In this document: positions 1 through 10,500 of the stretch, one piece after another | Layout: each line of letters starts with the position of its first letter | Numbering within the stretch: position 1 is the stretch's first letter | Source: Lewinellaceae bacterium | GTDB taxonomy: Bacteria; Bacteroidota; Bacteroidia; Chitinophagales; Saprospiraceae | Length of the DNA stretch: 64,000 nucleotides | Reading direction: 5' to 3' | NCBI GenBank assembly: GCA_016716135.1 | Contig: JADJWX010000014.1 | Span: forward strand, 62,001-126,000 | Position numbers and translations under genes: made by a program | Notes under the pieces: generated by a model | The model's database searches: none | Told to the model about the DNA's origin: nothing | What the model saw: only the letters and a program-made list of their open reading frames with translations

Positions 1-1
1 G

Positions 2-944
<943 letters not shown>

Positions 945-963
945 TTTTACAACTTTTACGGAT

Positions 964-1404
964 ATGAAACCCAAAAATGAAGATCGTTCAGGTAAGTCCT
1001 CGAATGACCCTTTACGCGATAAGAGCTTTGCCTTGGCTATTCGAATTGTTCGGCTATGCCGGATTTTATCTGAAGAAAAAAAGGAGTATACAATCAGCAA
1101 ACAGCTGCTGCGATCGGGGACAAATCCGGGCGCTATGGTCCGGGAGGCAGCAAATGCAGAGAGTGGCCTGGATTTTATCCACAAATTGTCCGTCGCGCAA
1201 AAAGAAACCGGAGAAACGCAGTATTGGCTGGAGTTGCTCCAAGCCACTGATTACCTGACCGAAAAGGAGTTTCAATCCATCTTTGCCGATACCGAAGAAA
1301 TAATGAAACTCCTCCGTAGTTCCATCCTTACCAAAAAGAAAAATTTAGCAGCTAAAGGCGCTGGAATATTATTGATGTGTGTAGTTGCCATCCTCCTCCT
1401 CTAA
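964..1404 (+). CDS. Four-helix bundle protein (23S rRNA intervening-sequence protein family) with hydrophobic tail
   Basis: 146 residues. The core carries the family signature: KSFALAIRIVRLCRIL in helix 1, QLLRSGTNPGAMVREA at the helix 2 turn, DFIHKLSVAQKETGETQYWLELL in helix 3, and an acidic/lysine-rich helix 4. These small proteins are abundant in Bacteroidota and first became known from insertions in 23S rRNA genes; their function is not established. The unusual part is the last ~15 residues, GAGILLMCVVAILLL, a short hydrophobic segment ending at the C-terminus that family members of ~120 residues normally lack. It could be a tail anchor. The gene is flanked on both sides by heptamer repeats in opposite orientation. 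Confidence 0.8.
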   Translation: MKPKNEDRSGKSSNDPLRDKSFALAIRIVRLCRILSEEKKEYTISKQLLRSGTNPGAMVREAANAESGLDFIHKLSVAQKETGETQYWLELLQATDYLTEKEFQSIFADTEEIMKLLRSSILTKKKNLAAKGAGILLMCVVAILLL

Positions 1405-1408
1405 AAAA

Positions 1409-1459
1409 TTCATCATTCATCACTCATCACTCATCATTCATCACTCATCATTCATCATT
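1409..1459. repeat. Heptamer repeat tract, complement of the 854-944 repeat
   Basis: About seven copies of a 7-bp unit alternating between TTCATCA and CTCATCA follow directly after the four-helix-bundle gene. On the opposite strand these read as GATGAAT and GATGAGT, the unit found upstream at 854-944. The tract lies between the ends of two convergent genes (964-1404 plus, 1462-1932 minus) and could form a hairpin with the upstream tract. Confidence 0.9.
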
Positions 1460-1461
1460 AA

Positions 1462-1932
1462 TTAAACAGTCCCCCTGTTTCGCGTCCGCCAAACCGATAT
1501 GAACAACCGCACGGCAAATACCGTCGGGGCAATAAAACTCCCTACTCCGAAAAACAACATTTCCGTCCACATGTACGATTCAATGCCCTTTTGCTGGGCA
1601 GGGGGCAAATGCCCGGTCAGCGGTTCCCAGGTGTGTTCCTCGATGTACACCATGAAGCCGTTGACGGCATCCACCATCATAAATGTGAGCGGGAACATGA
1701 GCAGGATAAGGCCTACTTTCACTTCCTGCAGCCAGGCGATCGGCGTGTACTTTAGCAAAAAAATATAACGCGTCAGCGTGATCGTACAGACCACGAAGGC
1801 AATATTCCAGCCCTCGTAAGGCCACACATGCATGGCTTTATGAATGGGATAGAGCACCAGCCACACCAGGAGCGCCGTGAGCAACCACCAGAGCAGCTCG
1901 AGGGCAAGGATGAGTTGTTGTTGTTTGGTCAT
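1462..1932 (-). CDS. Small integral membrane protein of unknown function
   Basis: 156 residues from the ATG at 1932 (MTKQQQ); the open frame extends 57 bases further but the extra residues look non-native. Four hydrophobic segments are visible: LALELLWWLLTALLVWLVLYPI, IAFVVCTITLTRYIFLL, KVGLILLMFPLTFMMVDAV and FFGVGSFIAPTVFAVRLFISV. A short soluble loop with EEHTWEPLTGHLPPAQQKGIES separates the third and fourth. I do not recognise a family. It stands alone, convergent with the four-helix-bundle gene and divergent from the TPR-CHAT gene. Confidence 0.7.
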   Translation of the reverse strand: MTKQQQLILALELLWWLLTALLVWLVLYPIHKAMHVWPYEGWNIAFVVCTITLTRYIFLLKYTPIAWLQEVKVGLILLMFPLTFMMVDAVNGFMVYIEEHTWEPLTGHLPPAQQKGIESYMWTEMLFFGVGSFIAPTVFAVRLFISVWRTRNRGTV

Positions 1933-2111
1933 ACTACCGTTGAGTGCTGTTTTTAAAACAGGGCGCAACTTACAACGGTTTGGCAACAAACTGGTTTTTG
2001 CAAAACTGGATCAATTGGCAGATCCATCGTTGGCCTGCGCGTTCGGAGTATGTCGGGGATTTGTTATATCCGGCAGATATTCCCGTACACGTTCCTGAGG
2101 TTATTTATTTC

Positions 2112-2119
2112 TATCTTTG
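2112..2119 (+). promoter_or_regulatory. Bacteroidota -7 promoter element upstream of the TPR-CHAT gene
   Basis: TATCTTTG matches the Bacteroidota housekeeping consensus TAnnTTTG exactly and lies 39 bases before the start codon at 2158. No clear TTG -33 element at the usual distance was found, so the call rests on the -7 motif and position. Confidence 0.45.
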
Positions 2120-2157
2120 GGAAAACCATTTCCGCATTACCCGAAAATGCACGCACA

Positions 2158-5100
2158 ATGAAAACTGTTGTATTAATTCTATTGCTCTGGACCCCCAACC
2201 TGCTCCTTGCCCAAACGACGCCATCCACTGCTATCCGGCAAACCAGGCACACGGTAGATACCGCCGACGCCGTCCGGTTGATCGACAGCCTGATCAAACT
2301 CAACCAAATGCTGATTCGGAAAGGCCAGCTGAAAGATGCCTTACAGGTCATCCTTCAGGCCGATTCGATCTGCCGCACAACGCCGGGGCCGGTATCAGAA
2401 TCCTATGCGGAGGTGCTCTACCAAGCCGGTACTACCTACCGCCGGCTCAGAGCCCTGGACGAGGCGGAGCGTTACTACCGGCGGAGCGGCGAAATTGCGT
2501 TCCAACTCGGAGGCGAACAACATCCACAGTATATCAGGAGTGTGTACGGGCTGGCCTTGCATTTTCGCGCGTTGAAGGCAGTGCCTCGGGCGGATTCACT
2601 CTTCCGGACTTGCCTGGACCTGACCAGGCGCTTCCAGGGAAAAGAACATCCCGATTACTCCCGCTACCTCATTGGCCATGCCATGCTTTATTATGAGCAG
2701 GGGGAATATCAAACTGCAGAACCGATTTATACAGAAGCGCTGCTGTACAGGGAGAAGACACTGGGGAAATATCATCAGGATGTTGCCTCTACCAAAATTG
2801 GGCTCGGTTACCTGCAATTCCTCAACGGACAATACGAAGCTTCTGAAAAACTCTATACCGAAGCCGGCATTGCGCTGGATTCACTTGGCCTGCACGGCGA
2901 CCCGTCGTATCAAGTCCTGCTGCAAAATCAAGGGACTTTGTATAATACCCTGGGCAACACTGCAATGGCCGAAAAAACGTACCTGAAGTTAAAAGACCTG
3001 TTGGAAAGTTCCGGTAACCAGGGTTCCCGCCAGTACGCCCTTGTGTTGGAGAATCTCGCCGGTACTTATACGGCGTCTGCAAGATATGCAGCGGCAGAAA
3101 AATTGTTCAGGGAAGCCATCGCCCTCCGGACGAAAGAGGTTGGCAATCAACATCCGGACTATGCTTTGTCTATCCGCAAACTCGCCGGTTACATGAAAGC
3201 CCGCGGCCGGTTTGAAGAAGCCGATGCGCTCTATCAGGAAAGTCTCCCCATCCTGGAGGCTGCACTTGGTCGCCAACATCCGGAATGCCTGGCTTTATTG
3301 GAATCTATGGCAATTAACTATGGAGAGATGGGCAACCCGCATAAAGCCGAGCCCCTCTTTTTGTTTGTTTTAAAGGCAATGGCCGACCAGGTTGGCAAAG
3401 ACCATCCCAATTACTCCATTACCCTGAACAACCTTGCCGTTTTTTACCATCGAATGGGCAGCTTTGAAAAAGCGGAGCCCCTCTATTTGCAGGCACTGGA
3501 GATCAAAAAGAAGGTTTTTGGAGAACAACATGACGACTATGCCTTTGATCTGAATAACCTGGGTTTCCTGTATAATGAAATGGGCCGGTATGCAGACGCG
3601 GAAAAAGCCTTTCAAAAATCAAAGGAAACCTGGGCGGCTGCCCTGGGAACGGAACATGCCGAATACGCCAGGGCGCTTATGGGCCTGGCCAATTGCCACA
3701 CAGACCAGAGCCGCTATGAAGACGCAGAGCCGCTGTATCGGGAAGCGGAGCAGATTCGCAGAAACCAGCTGGGCGAAAAACATCCCGACTACATCTTTAC
3801 GCTGGACGCTTTAGGTGAAATCTGTTACCTGACAGGCCGGTATCAAGAAGCCGAACAATACTTGCTGAAGGGGAAAAACGTGCGGGAAGCGATTTACGGC
3901 ATCGCGCATCCGGACTACAGCTGGTCGCTGCTGCGAATGATCCGCCTGAAACGCAAAACCAACGCGCAATCCGAAACAGCGGAACTGCTCCAGTTGCTGT
4001 TTCAAAACCAGCAGGCCCAACTGTCCAGTGCGTTTAGTTTTTTGTCCGAACAGGAACAAGCGTGCTTCATACAGCGCAACATTCAACCCTTTTCCGCACA
4101 AATACATTCGGCTGCCACCCCCACCGCATCGCCGGCCATGCGCGATATTCAATACGAACTGGCCCTTTTGCTAAAAGGGGCGCAACTGCGCGCCGGGAAA
4201 AATACCCTGAGCTACGTGCTTCAGCAACAAGACAGTTCCGCGCTGGGCATATACCGCCAATTGCTCGCCGAACGGCGACTCCTGGCCAAATTGTACCAAC
4301 TGCCGGTGTCGGAACGGGAGAATCTGGAAGCCATGGAAAAGCGGGAAGAAGAACTGGAAAAAGCGCTGATCAGGCTTTCCGCTACCTATCGCCGGGAAAG
4401 TATGGAAGCCCGGGTAAGCCGCAAGGATGTGCATGCCGCCCTGAAAAAAGGTGAAGCTGCCATTGAGTTTGTGCAATACGCCTATTACAATCCCGACCAC
4501 ACGGATAGCCTGATGTATGCGGCGGTGGTGCTGCGGCCGGAGGAAAAGCACGCATTTTTTATCCCGCTATTTGAGGAAGACACCCTTATTCGAGCAATCG
4601 AAGCGACGCGGCAAGGAAATGCAGGTACGGCAATTGCCCAACTCTACGGCGCCAGGGGCGTCGTTCCAATCAAAAACAGACCGGTACTTGCAACGCCGCT
4701 TTTTAACCTGGTCTGGCAACCGCTGGATTCCCTGCTGGAAGGGATCCATACCGTCTATTTTGCACCCGCAGGTCTGCTGCACCAGATCAACCTGGCAGCG
4801 TTGCCGGTTTCCGGGAATGTGGTTTTGGGCGACCGTTATAAGCTCCACCGGCTGAGCAGCACCCGGAAATTGGCAATGCGAAGCCTGGAATCCGACGAGT
4901 CGGGCTCCAAATCGGCGCTTTTGCTGGGCGGAATTCAATATGCGGATGCCGTACCTGCCCAACTGGAACCGAATGCACAGGAGCATGCTTCGGATTTGCT
5001 GCAAGGGGACTTCGGGTTCTCCGCACTTGAGCGTGGCCGGGGCGAACAAGCAGCACCCTGGACCTATCTGCCGGGAACGGCCGAAGAAGTACGCCGGATC

Positions 5101-5730
5101 AATGCGGTGCTTCTGCAGGCCGGATATTCCAGCCGCCTGCTGACCGGCGAGGAAGCCAATGAAGAAGCGGTAAAAACGATAGGCTTACAGTCCGCCGCAC
5201 CCAAAGTGCTCCACCTCGCCACCCACGGCTTTTTCTTCCCCAACCCACAAGCAGAAGCCCCCTCCCCGGGGAGGGGGTTGGGGGAGGCCGAACCCGCCTT
5301 CAAAATCTCTGACCACCCCATGATCCGCTCCGGGCTGATCCTGGCCGGGGCGAACCGCGTTTGGCAAGGGGAAGGGTCCCTTCCGGGTCGGGAAGACGGC
5401 ATCCTCACCGCCTACGAGATCAGCCAGATGAACCTGTCGAACACCGAACTGGTGGTGCTTTCGGCCTGTGAAACCGGCCTGGGCGACATTCAGGGCAACG
5501 AGGGCGTCTACGGTTTGCAACGGGCCTTCAAAATTGCCGGGGCGAGGTACCTCATCATGTCGCTGTGGCAGGTACCTGACCAGGAGACTTCGGTATTTAT
5601 GGAAACCTTTTACCGGCACTGGATAGTTGACAACATGACCATCCCGGACGCTTTCCGGGCCACCCAGCAGGCCATGCGGGAGCGGTTTGTAAATCCGTAT
5701 CAGTGGGCGGGATTTGTGTTGGTGGAGTGA
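2158..5730 (+). CDS. Secreted TPR-CHAT domain protein
   Basis: 1190 residues from the ATG at 2158; this start gives a clean signal peptide (MKTVVLILLLWTPNLLLAQ), whereas the in-frame ATG at 2050 does not. Residues ~40-620 are about a dozen kinesin-light-chain-like TPRs of ~42 residues with recurring HPDYA/NNLA words. A helical linker follows, then a CHAT (caspase HetF associated with TPRs) domain at ~840-1190 with the catalytic pair H1023 (LATHGFF) and C1104 (SACETG). CHAT domains are clan CD cysteine proteases; substrate unknown. Export suggests a role in or outside the envelope rather than in a cytosolic defence complex. A GC-rich palindrome (5259-5277) between the histidine and DHPMIRSGLILAG adds a short in-frame segment (about AEAPSPGRGLGEAE) absent from the core fold. 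No operon partner is visible. Confidence 0.88.
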   Translation: MKTVVLILLLWTPNLLLAQTTPSTAIRQTRHTVDTADAVRLIDSLIKLNQMLIRKGQLKDALQVILQADSICRTTPGPVSESYAEVLYQAGTTYRRLRALDEAERYYRRSGEIAFQLGGEQHPQYIRSVYGLALHFRALKAVPRADSLFRTCLDLTRRFQGKEHPDYSRYLIGHAMLYYEQGEYQTAEPIYTEALLYREKTLGKYHQDVASTKIGLGYLQFLNGQYEASEKLYTEAGIALDSLGLHGDPSYQVLLQNQGTLYNTLGNTAMAEKTYLKLKDLLESSGNQGSRQYALVLENLAGTYTASARYAAAEKLFREAIALRTKEVGNQHPDYALSIRKLAGYMKARGRFEEADALYQESLPILEAALGRQHPECLALLESMAINYGEMGNPHKAEPLFLFVLKAMADQVGKDHPNYSITLNNLAVFYHRMGSFEKAEPLYLQALEIKKKVFGEQHDDYAFDLNNLGFLYNEMGRYADAEKAFQKSKETWAAALGTEHAEYARALMGLANCHTDQSRYEDAEPLYREAEQIRRNQLGEKHPDYIFTLDALGEICYLTGRYQEAEQYLLKGKNVREAIYGIAHPDYSWSLLRMIRLKRKTNAQSETAELLQLLFQNQQAQLSSAFSFLSEQEQACFIQRNIQPFSAQIHSAATPTASPAMRDIQYELALLLKGAQLRAGKNTLSYVLQQQDSSALGIYRQLLAERRLLAKLYQLPVSERENLEAMEKREEELEKALIRLSATYRRESMEARVSRKDVHAALKKGEAAIEFVQYAYYNPDHTDSLMYAAVVLRPEEKHAFFIPLFEEDTLIRAIEATRQGNAGTAIAQLYGARGVVPIKNRPVLATPLFNLVWQPLDSLLEGIHTVYFAPAGLLHQINLAALPVSGNVVLGDRYKLHRLSSTRKLAMRSLESDESGSKSALLLGGIQYADAVPAQLEPNAQEHASDLLQGDFGFSALERGRGEQAAPWTYLPGTAEEVRRINAVLLQAGYSSRLLTGEEANEEAVKTIGLQSAAPKVLHLATHGFFFPNPQAEAPSPGRGLGEAEPAFKISDHPMIRSGLILAGANRVWQGEGSLPGREDGILTAYEISQMNLSNTELVVLSACETGLGDIQGNEGVYGLQRAFKIAGARYLIMSLWQVPDQETSVFMETFYRHWIVDNMTIPDAFRATQQAMRERFVNPYQWAGFVLVE

Positions 5731-5766
5731 GTCGAATGCGTATGCCGGTATTTCATCCAGGTTCAA

Positions 5767-6066
5767 TCACGCATTGTGGCTTATATAGGTGAGCAATACT
5801 TCCAACTGTTTCTCGATATTTTGAGGGGATGTTTTACCATGGTTAATGAGTGACCTGTCAATTTTCCACAAGGGCAATTCTTCGTCTTTGAACTTGATTT
5901 TGACTTCAAAACCAATGTCTCCGGAAATGGTAACATCGTACTCCTTAATTTGCAATTTCAAATACCAAAATGGTCCGTGAAAATTTTCACGGACTATAGA
6001 AAACGCAACAGCTCTATTGGTAAGATAATCTTTTATCAGTTCGATATATTCATTTTTTTCTGTCAT
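5767..6066 (-). CDS. Hypothetical protein, 99 residues
   Basis: MTEKNEYIELIKDYLTNRAV begins a small soluble protein with an N-terminal amphipathic helix, then alternating beta-like segments (WYLKLQIKEYDVTI, FEVKIKFKDEELPLW) and a C-terminal helix. No signal peptide and no family I recognise. Its ATG overlaps the TGA of the reading frame that I interpret as the C-terminal remnant of a GNAT acetyltransferase (ATGA at 6066-6063), which suggests that it was once the translationally coupled second gene of an acetyltransferase operon now broken by the repeat array. Confidence 0.6.
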   Translation of the reverse strand: MTEKNEYIELIKDYLTNRAVAFSIVRENFHGPFWYLKLQIKEYDVTISGDIGFEVKIKFKDEELPLWKIDRSLINHGKTSPQNIEKQLEVLLTYISHNA

Positions 6067-7323
6067 GCTATGCTGTTTTCATATTCCTGTTTTGAAAGGC
6101 TATAGTACAAAATTCGGTCGTTTCCTTCAGGGTGGTAGCCAGGGCAAACGCATCAAAAATGTTCAATAATTGCCTGATACCCACAAAAAAAACGGCCCGG
6201 CGGGTCGGCATCTCGGTAGCAATTGCGACCAGTCCTGTTTACCGTGGCCCAGCGGGCCACTATTGGGCATATAAAAATCGTGTAATACCGGCCCGCTGGG
6301 CCGGAAACTGCCAATCATTGGGTCAATACTACCGAGATGCCGCCCCATCCGGGGCGATTTTGATGCGTTTCCCTGAGGGTGTTAGCAAAGGCAAACGCAT
6401 CAAAAATGTTCAATAATTGCCTGATACCCACAAAAAAAACGGCCCGGCGGGTCAGCATCTCGGTAGCAATTGCGACCAGTCCTGTTTACCGTGGCCCAGC
6501 GGGCCACTATTGGGCATATAAAAATCGTGTAATACCGGCCCGCTGGGCCGGAAACTGCCAATCATTGGGTCAATACTACCGAGATGCCGCCCCATCCGGG
6601 GCGATTTTGATGCGTTTGACCTGAGGGTGGTAGCAAAGGCAAACGCATCAAAAATGTTCAATAATTGCCTGATACACACAAAAAAACGGCCCGGCGGGCC
6701 GGCATCTCGGTAGCAATTGCGACCAGTCCTGTTTACCGTGGCCCAGCGGGCCACTATTGGGCATATAAAAATCGTGTAATACCGGCCCGCTGGGCCGGAA
6801 ACTGCCAATCATTGGGTCAATACTACCGAGATGCCGCCCCATCCGGGGCGCGATGCGTTTCCTGAGGGTGTTAGCAAAGGCAAACGCATCAAAATGTTCA
6901 ATAATTGCCTGATACCCACAAAAACGGCCCGGCGGGTCAGCATCTCGGTAGCAATTGCGACCAGTCCTGTTTACCGTGGCCCAGCGGGCCACTATTGGGC
7001 ATATAAAAATCGTGTAATACCGGCCCGCTGGGCCGGAAACTGCCAATCATTGGGTCAATACTACCGAGATGCCGCCCCATCCGGGGCGATTTTGATGCGT
7101 TTGCCCTGAGGGTGGTAGCAAAGGCAAACCGCGATTTGTTTTTGAAACCTTGCACCACATAACTGATCCGGTGAACAGCATTCGGCTCTCCGGATGGATG
7201 CGGAATATTCAGGATATTGTTGGAAATCGCCTTGTTGTTGGCGTACAGGATCAGGCTGGGAAAATCGTCAACCTGGAGTTGGCGAAGTTTCAGGCGTTCG
7301 GTATGTAGTACAGGAAAAAACAA
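6063..7323 (-). pseudogene. GNAT acetyltransferase (RimJ/RimL type) disrupted by a palindromic repeat array
   Basis: On the minus strand, about 65 codons ending near 7130 read LHTERLKLRQLQVDDF...NILNIPHPSGEPNAV...YVVQGFKNKSRFAFA, the typical N-terminal half of RimJ/RimL-like N-acetyltransferases (ETERLxLRxLxxxD, NIPHP). The frame then enters the 6144-7129 repeat array. Beyond the array, 6140-6063 reads GYHPEGNDRILYYSLSKQEY and a few further residues to TGA, which resembles the GFxxEG...YSLxxxEY end of such enzymes. That TGA overlaps the next ATG, as in a coupled operon. The central ~80-90 residues with the acetyl-CoA loop are missing. The 5' end has no clear ATG in frame (one at ~7331 is out of frame), so the start may also be damaged. 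N-terminal match is strong; C-terminal match is moderate. Confidence 0.65.
6127..7129. repeat. Array of four ~245-bp nested palindromic elements
   Basis: Four near-identical direct copies start at 6144, 6391, 6639 and 6880 (spacings 247, 248, 241, then 244 to the final partial copy). Each unit is itself a nested dyad: outer arms GCAAACGCATCAAAA / TTTTGATGCGTTTGC; next arms GGCATCTCGGTAG / CTACCGAGATGCC; then two 3-nt-loop hairpins, GGCCC-AGC-GGGCC and GGCCC-GCT-GGGCC, that are inverted copies of each other, around a short AT-rich centre. Units are joined by a linker containing AGGGTGGTAGC and GGCAAAC, copies of which also flank the array (6130-6150 and 7110-7129). Open frames run through it on both strands, but they are by-products of the repeats. 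The same terminal repeats with a different core occur at 31980-32151. Confidence 0.9.
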
Positions 7324-7539
7324 GCATGATAGCAGGGGTAAAAATCGGGTAAAATAATCAGGGATGTGTCGCAGCGCACCGGGAAAAAGTGCCAATCGGA
7401 GGCTGATTCCTAAACTTGACTTTAGCCCGTTGCAAAACAGAAAATCCTGTTAATCTTTTTCCGTTCACAGCAGCGGTGTTCTAATATTGTGTCGCCCGGC
7501 TTTTTGCCGGCATTACTATCGAGTACCGCACGCTTTGGA

Positions 7540-10500
7540 ATGATTCGAGTCTTACTAGCACTGTTAATCCTTTTGCCCGGCCGGGTTTTGGCGCAGCCTC
7601 AGGGTCATTCGACACTGCTCTCGGTCAACGAAGGTCTCTCGCAGGGCATGGTTTTCGAAATTTTGCAGGCCAGTGATGGCTTTATGTGGTTTACCACCAA
7701 AGACGGCCTCAACCGCTACGACGGCTACCGCTTTGAAATATTTACCAGCGATCCCTTTGATCCGTTTTCCCTGACAACCAATGAAATCTGGCGGCTTTTT
7801 GAAGACAGCAAAGGCCGTATTTGGGTCACCCATACCGGTGGGATCGACATTTTTGTGCCGGGAATCAGCCATTTTTTCCATTTGGAAGCCCGGCACTTTC
7901 CCGGGTTTAACTGGGGTATTCTGCTCTTTGCCGAAACGGCCGACGGCACCGTCTGGCTCGCCTGTGACGGTAACATCTGCGGCGTGAAAATCCCTGAAAA
8001 TGCCTTGTTGCCCTCCAAAGGCGCTTTTCCGGAATTCGAACTGCGGCGTATGGATAAGCCGGTGGATGCAAGAGGGGAACCCGCAGCGGTTCATTCCGTG
8101 TATTTTTCGCCAACCCACGGCCTGCTGGTCGGCGCCGATGCCGGGCTCTTCCGGTTCGATCCGGCGACCAACCTGTACAAACTCCTATTCCCGAGTGATC
8201 TGGCTCCCGTGGTTGTGGGCGAGGATAAAGCCGGGCGGATTTGGCTCGTGACTTTTCCCGAGTCGAGCGGAGGACCCTATGACGATCAGCAAGTGCGCTT
8301 GTGGGTGTGGGCGAAAAGTTGGCGGGCGCCCCGCAATTTTCCGGCCTATGACAATTTTTATTGCCGGATGGATAAAGCCGGGTATTTGTGGCTGTGGTAC
8401 AAACGGATCGTGCACAAATGGCATCCGGACGACTTGCTGCAAGGCGGCGCGCCGGAATTTGAGTGGCTGAACGATGCACCCTATGTGCACAATCCGGCCT
8501 TTAGCCCGAAAACGATCCATACGGATTATTCCGGGATTACCTGGATCGGTACTAACGGGTTTGGGTTGGTAAAACTTAATCCCGGCAAAGCCAAGTTCTC
8601 CAGCTACCTGCCCACAACATCCCAACGCATGGTGGTAGAAGATCCGCAGGGGCGGATTTTTACGATTTCGGACTGCGCAAAATTGTATACCTCCTCCACA
8701 TTTGAAACCAGCGTGAATAACCCCTGGCTGCGCTACCGGCCCGATTATACCTGGCTACTGGCAGTTGCCTTCGATACCCGGGGCCAGTGCTGGTACAATT
8801 TCGGAACCGGGATATTATGCCGCTTTGATGCCCAAACCGGCGTTGAACGGCAAATCCCCTGGAAGGGTTATGGTTTGGCCACTGGCAAAAACGGCAAATT
8901 ATACTCGGTAACGGGCAACGGTTTGTTGGAGTTTGATCCCTCAACCGAACAACAACAGGTTTTTCCGTTCAACCGCCCCGCGTTCAATTTCGGATACGAT
9001 GTCAGTTCGAAGTTTTTGCATTGGAGCGCGTCGGGCACGCTCTGGATTTTTGGCCTGGAAGGCCTGATCCGGGCGCAGCCGGAAGGGGCGGGTTTTCATT
9101 TCGACTTTTTTGTAAACAACACCGCCAATCCCGCCTCCCTCTCCGAAAATACCGTGCTTAGCGTGGCTGACGATCCGCTGGAGCCCGGTCGCTACCTCTG
9201 GGCAGGCACCAAAGGCGGCGGCTTGAACCGCCTGGATATAGATGCCGGCACGTTCAAACACTACAAAAAGCCGCAGGGCTTGCCGGATAATGTCGTGTAC
9301 GGCATACTGCCGGGCAACAACGGGCATATCTGGCTGAGCACCAACAAGGGCCTGTGCCGCTTCCATGTGCGCAACGAAAGCACTAAAAATTTTACCGTTG
9401 CCGATGGTTTGCAGGACAACGAGTTCAACCGGTCCAGCTACCAGAAATTGCGCAACGGCACGCTGATCTTCGGCGGCGTGAACGGGCTCACGGTGTTTCA
9501 CCCCGACAGCCTGCGGTTCAACGAACAACTGCCGCAAACGCATATCGTCGGCCTGAGCGTCAACAACGAACGCCGGGGTGTTTATTTTTCCCCGGATCAA
9601 GCGTTTGTTTTTGCGCACAACGAGAATTTTTTAGCCCTGGAATTTGCCGCCCTCGAGTTCAGCAACCCGGCCCAGAACCACTACCGGTATCAGCTGATCC
9701 GGCATTCGGCCTTCGGGCGCGAGCCGGAAACGAAATGGATAGACCTCGGCACCAAAAACAACGTCCAGTTCGCCAACCTGTCGCCGGGCAACTACACCTT
9801 CCGGGTATTGGGCAGCAACAACGACGGTTTGTGGAGCAGGCAGCCCGCCGAGCTCCAATTCAGCATTCGGCCGCCCTGGTGGGCTTCCTGGTGGGCATGT
9901 CTGGGCTATCTGCTCCTGGCTTCCGCTATCGTCTGGCGCATCTACCGCTTCCAGTTGCAACGGCGACTGGACTACCAGGAAACGCTCCGGCTGCGCGAAC
10001 TGGATATGTTCAAAAACCGCTTTTTTACCAATGTTACCCACGAATTCCGGACGCCGCTCACGGTCATTCTCGGCGCTTCAGCGCAGCTGGAGCAACACGA
10101 TGGCCCGGCCGTTCGGAACAAAGCCGGCCTCATCCGCCGTTCCGGCGAAAACCTGTTGCGCCTGATCAATCAGCTGCTCGACCTGGCCAAACTTGAATCC
10201 GATACCTTGCAGGTGCATTATGAACACGGCGATGTGGTGCGCTACGTGCGGTATATCGTCGAGAGCCTGCAATCGCTGGCTTCGATGCAGCAGGTACAAC
10301 TGGAAATGCAAAGCGCACTGCCAAACCTCCACATGGACTACGACCCCGACCGGCTCCTGCAAATCGTGTACAACCTGCTCTCCAACGCCATCAAATTCAC
10401 ACCCGCCGGCGGGCAGGTGCTGCTGCAACTGGCGCTGGAAAAACAGTCCAACGCCGAACGCCTGCGGCTCACAGTCAGCGACAGTGGCATGGGTATACCG

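Noticed and set aside
6132..7109. Open reading frames of 60-130 codons on both strands within the palindromic array
   Set aside because: They repeat with the DNA units, run on both strands, carry no domain, and arise from the inverted-repeat composition; none has a consistent start.
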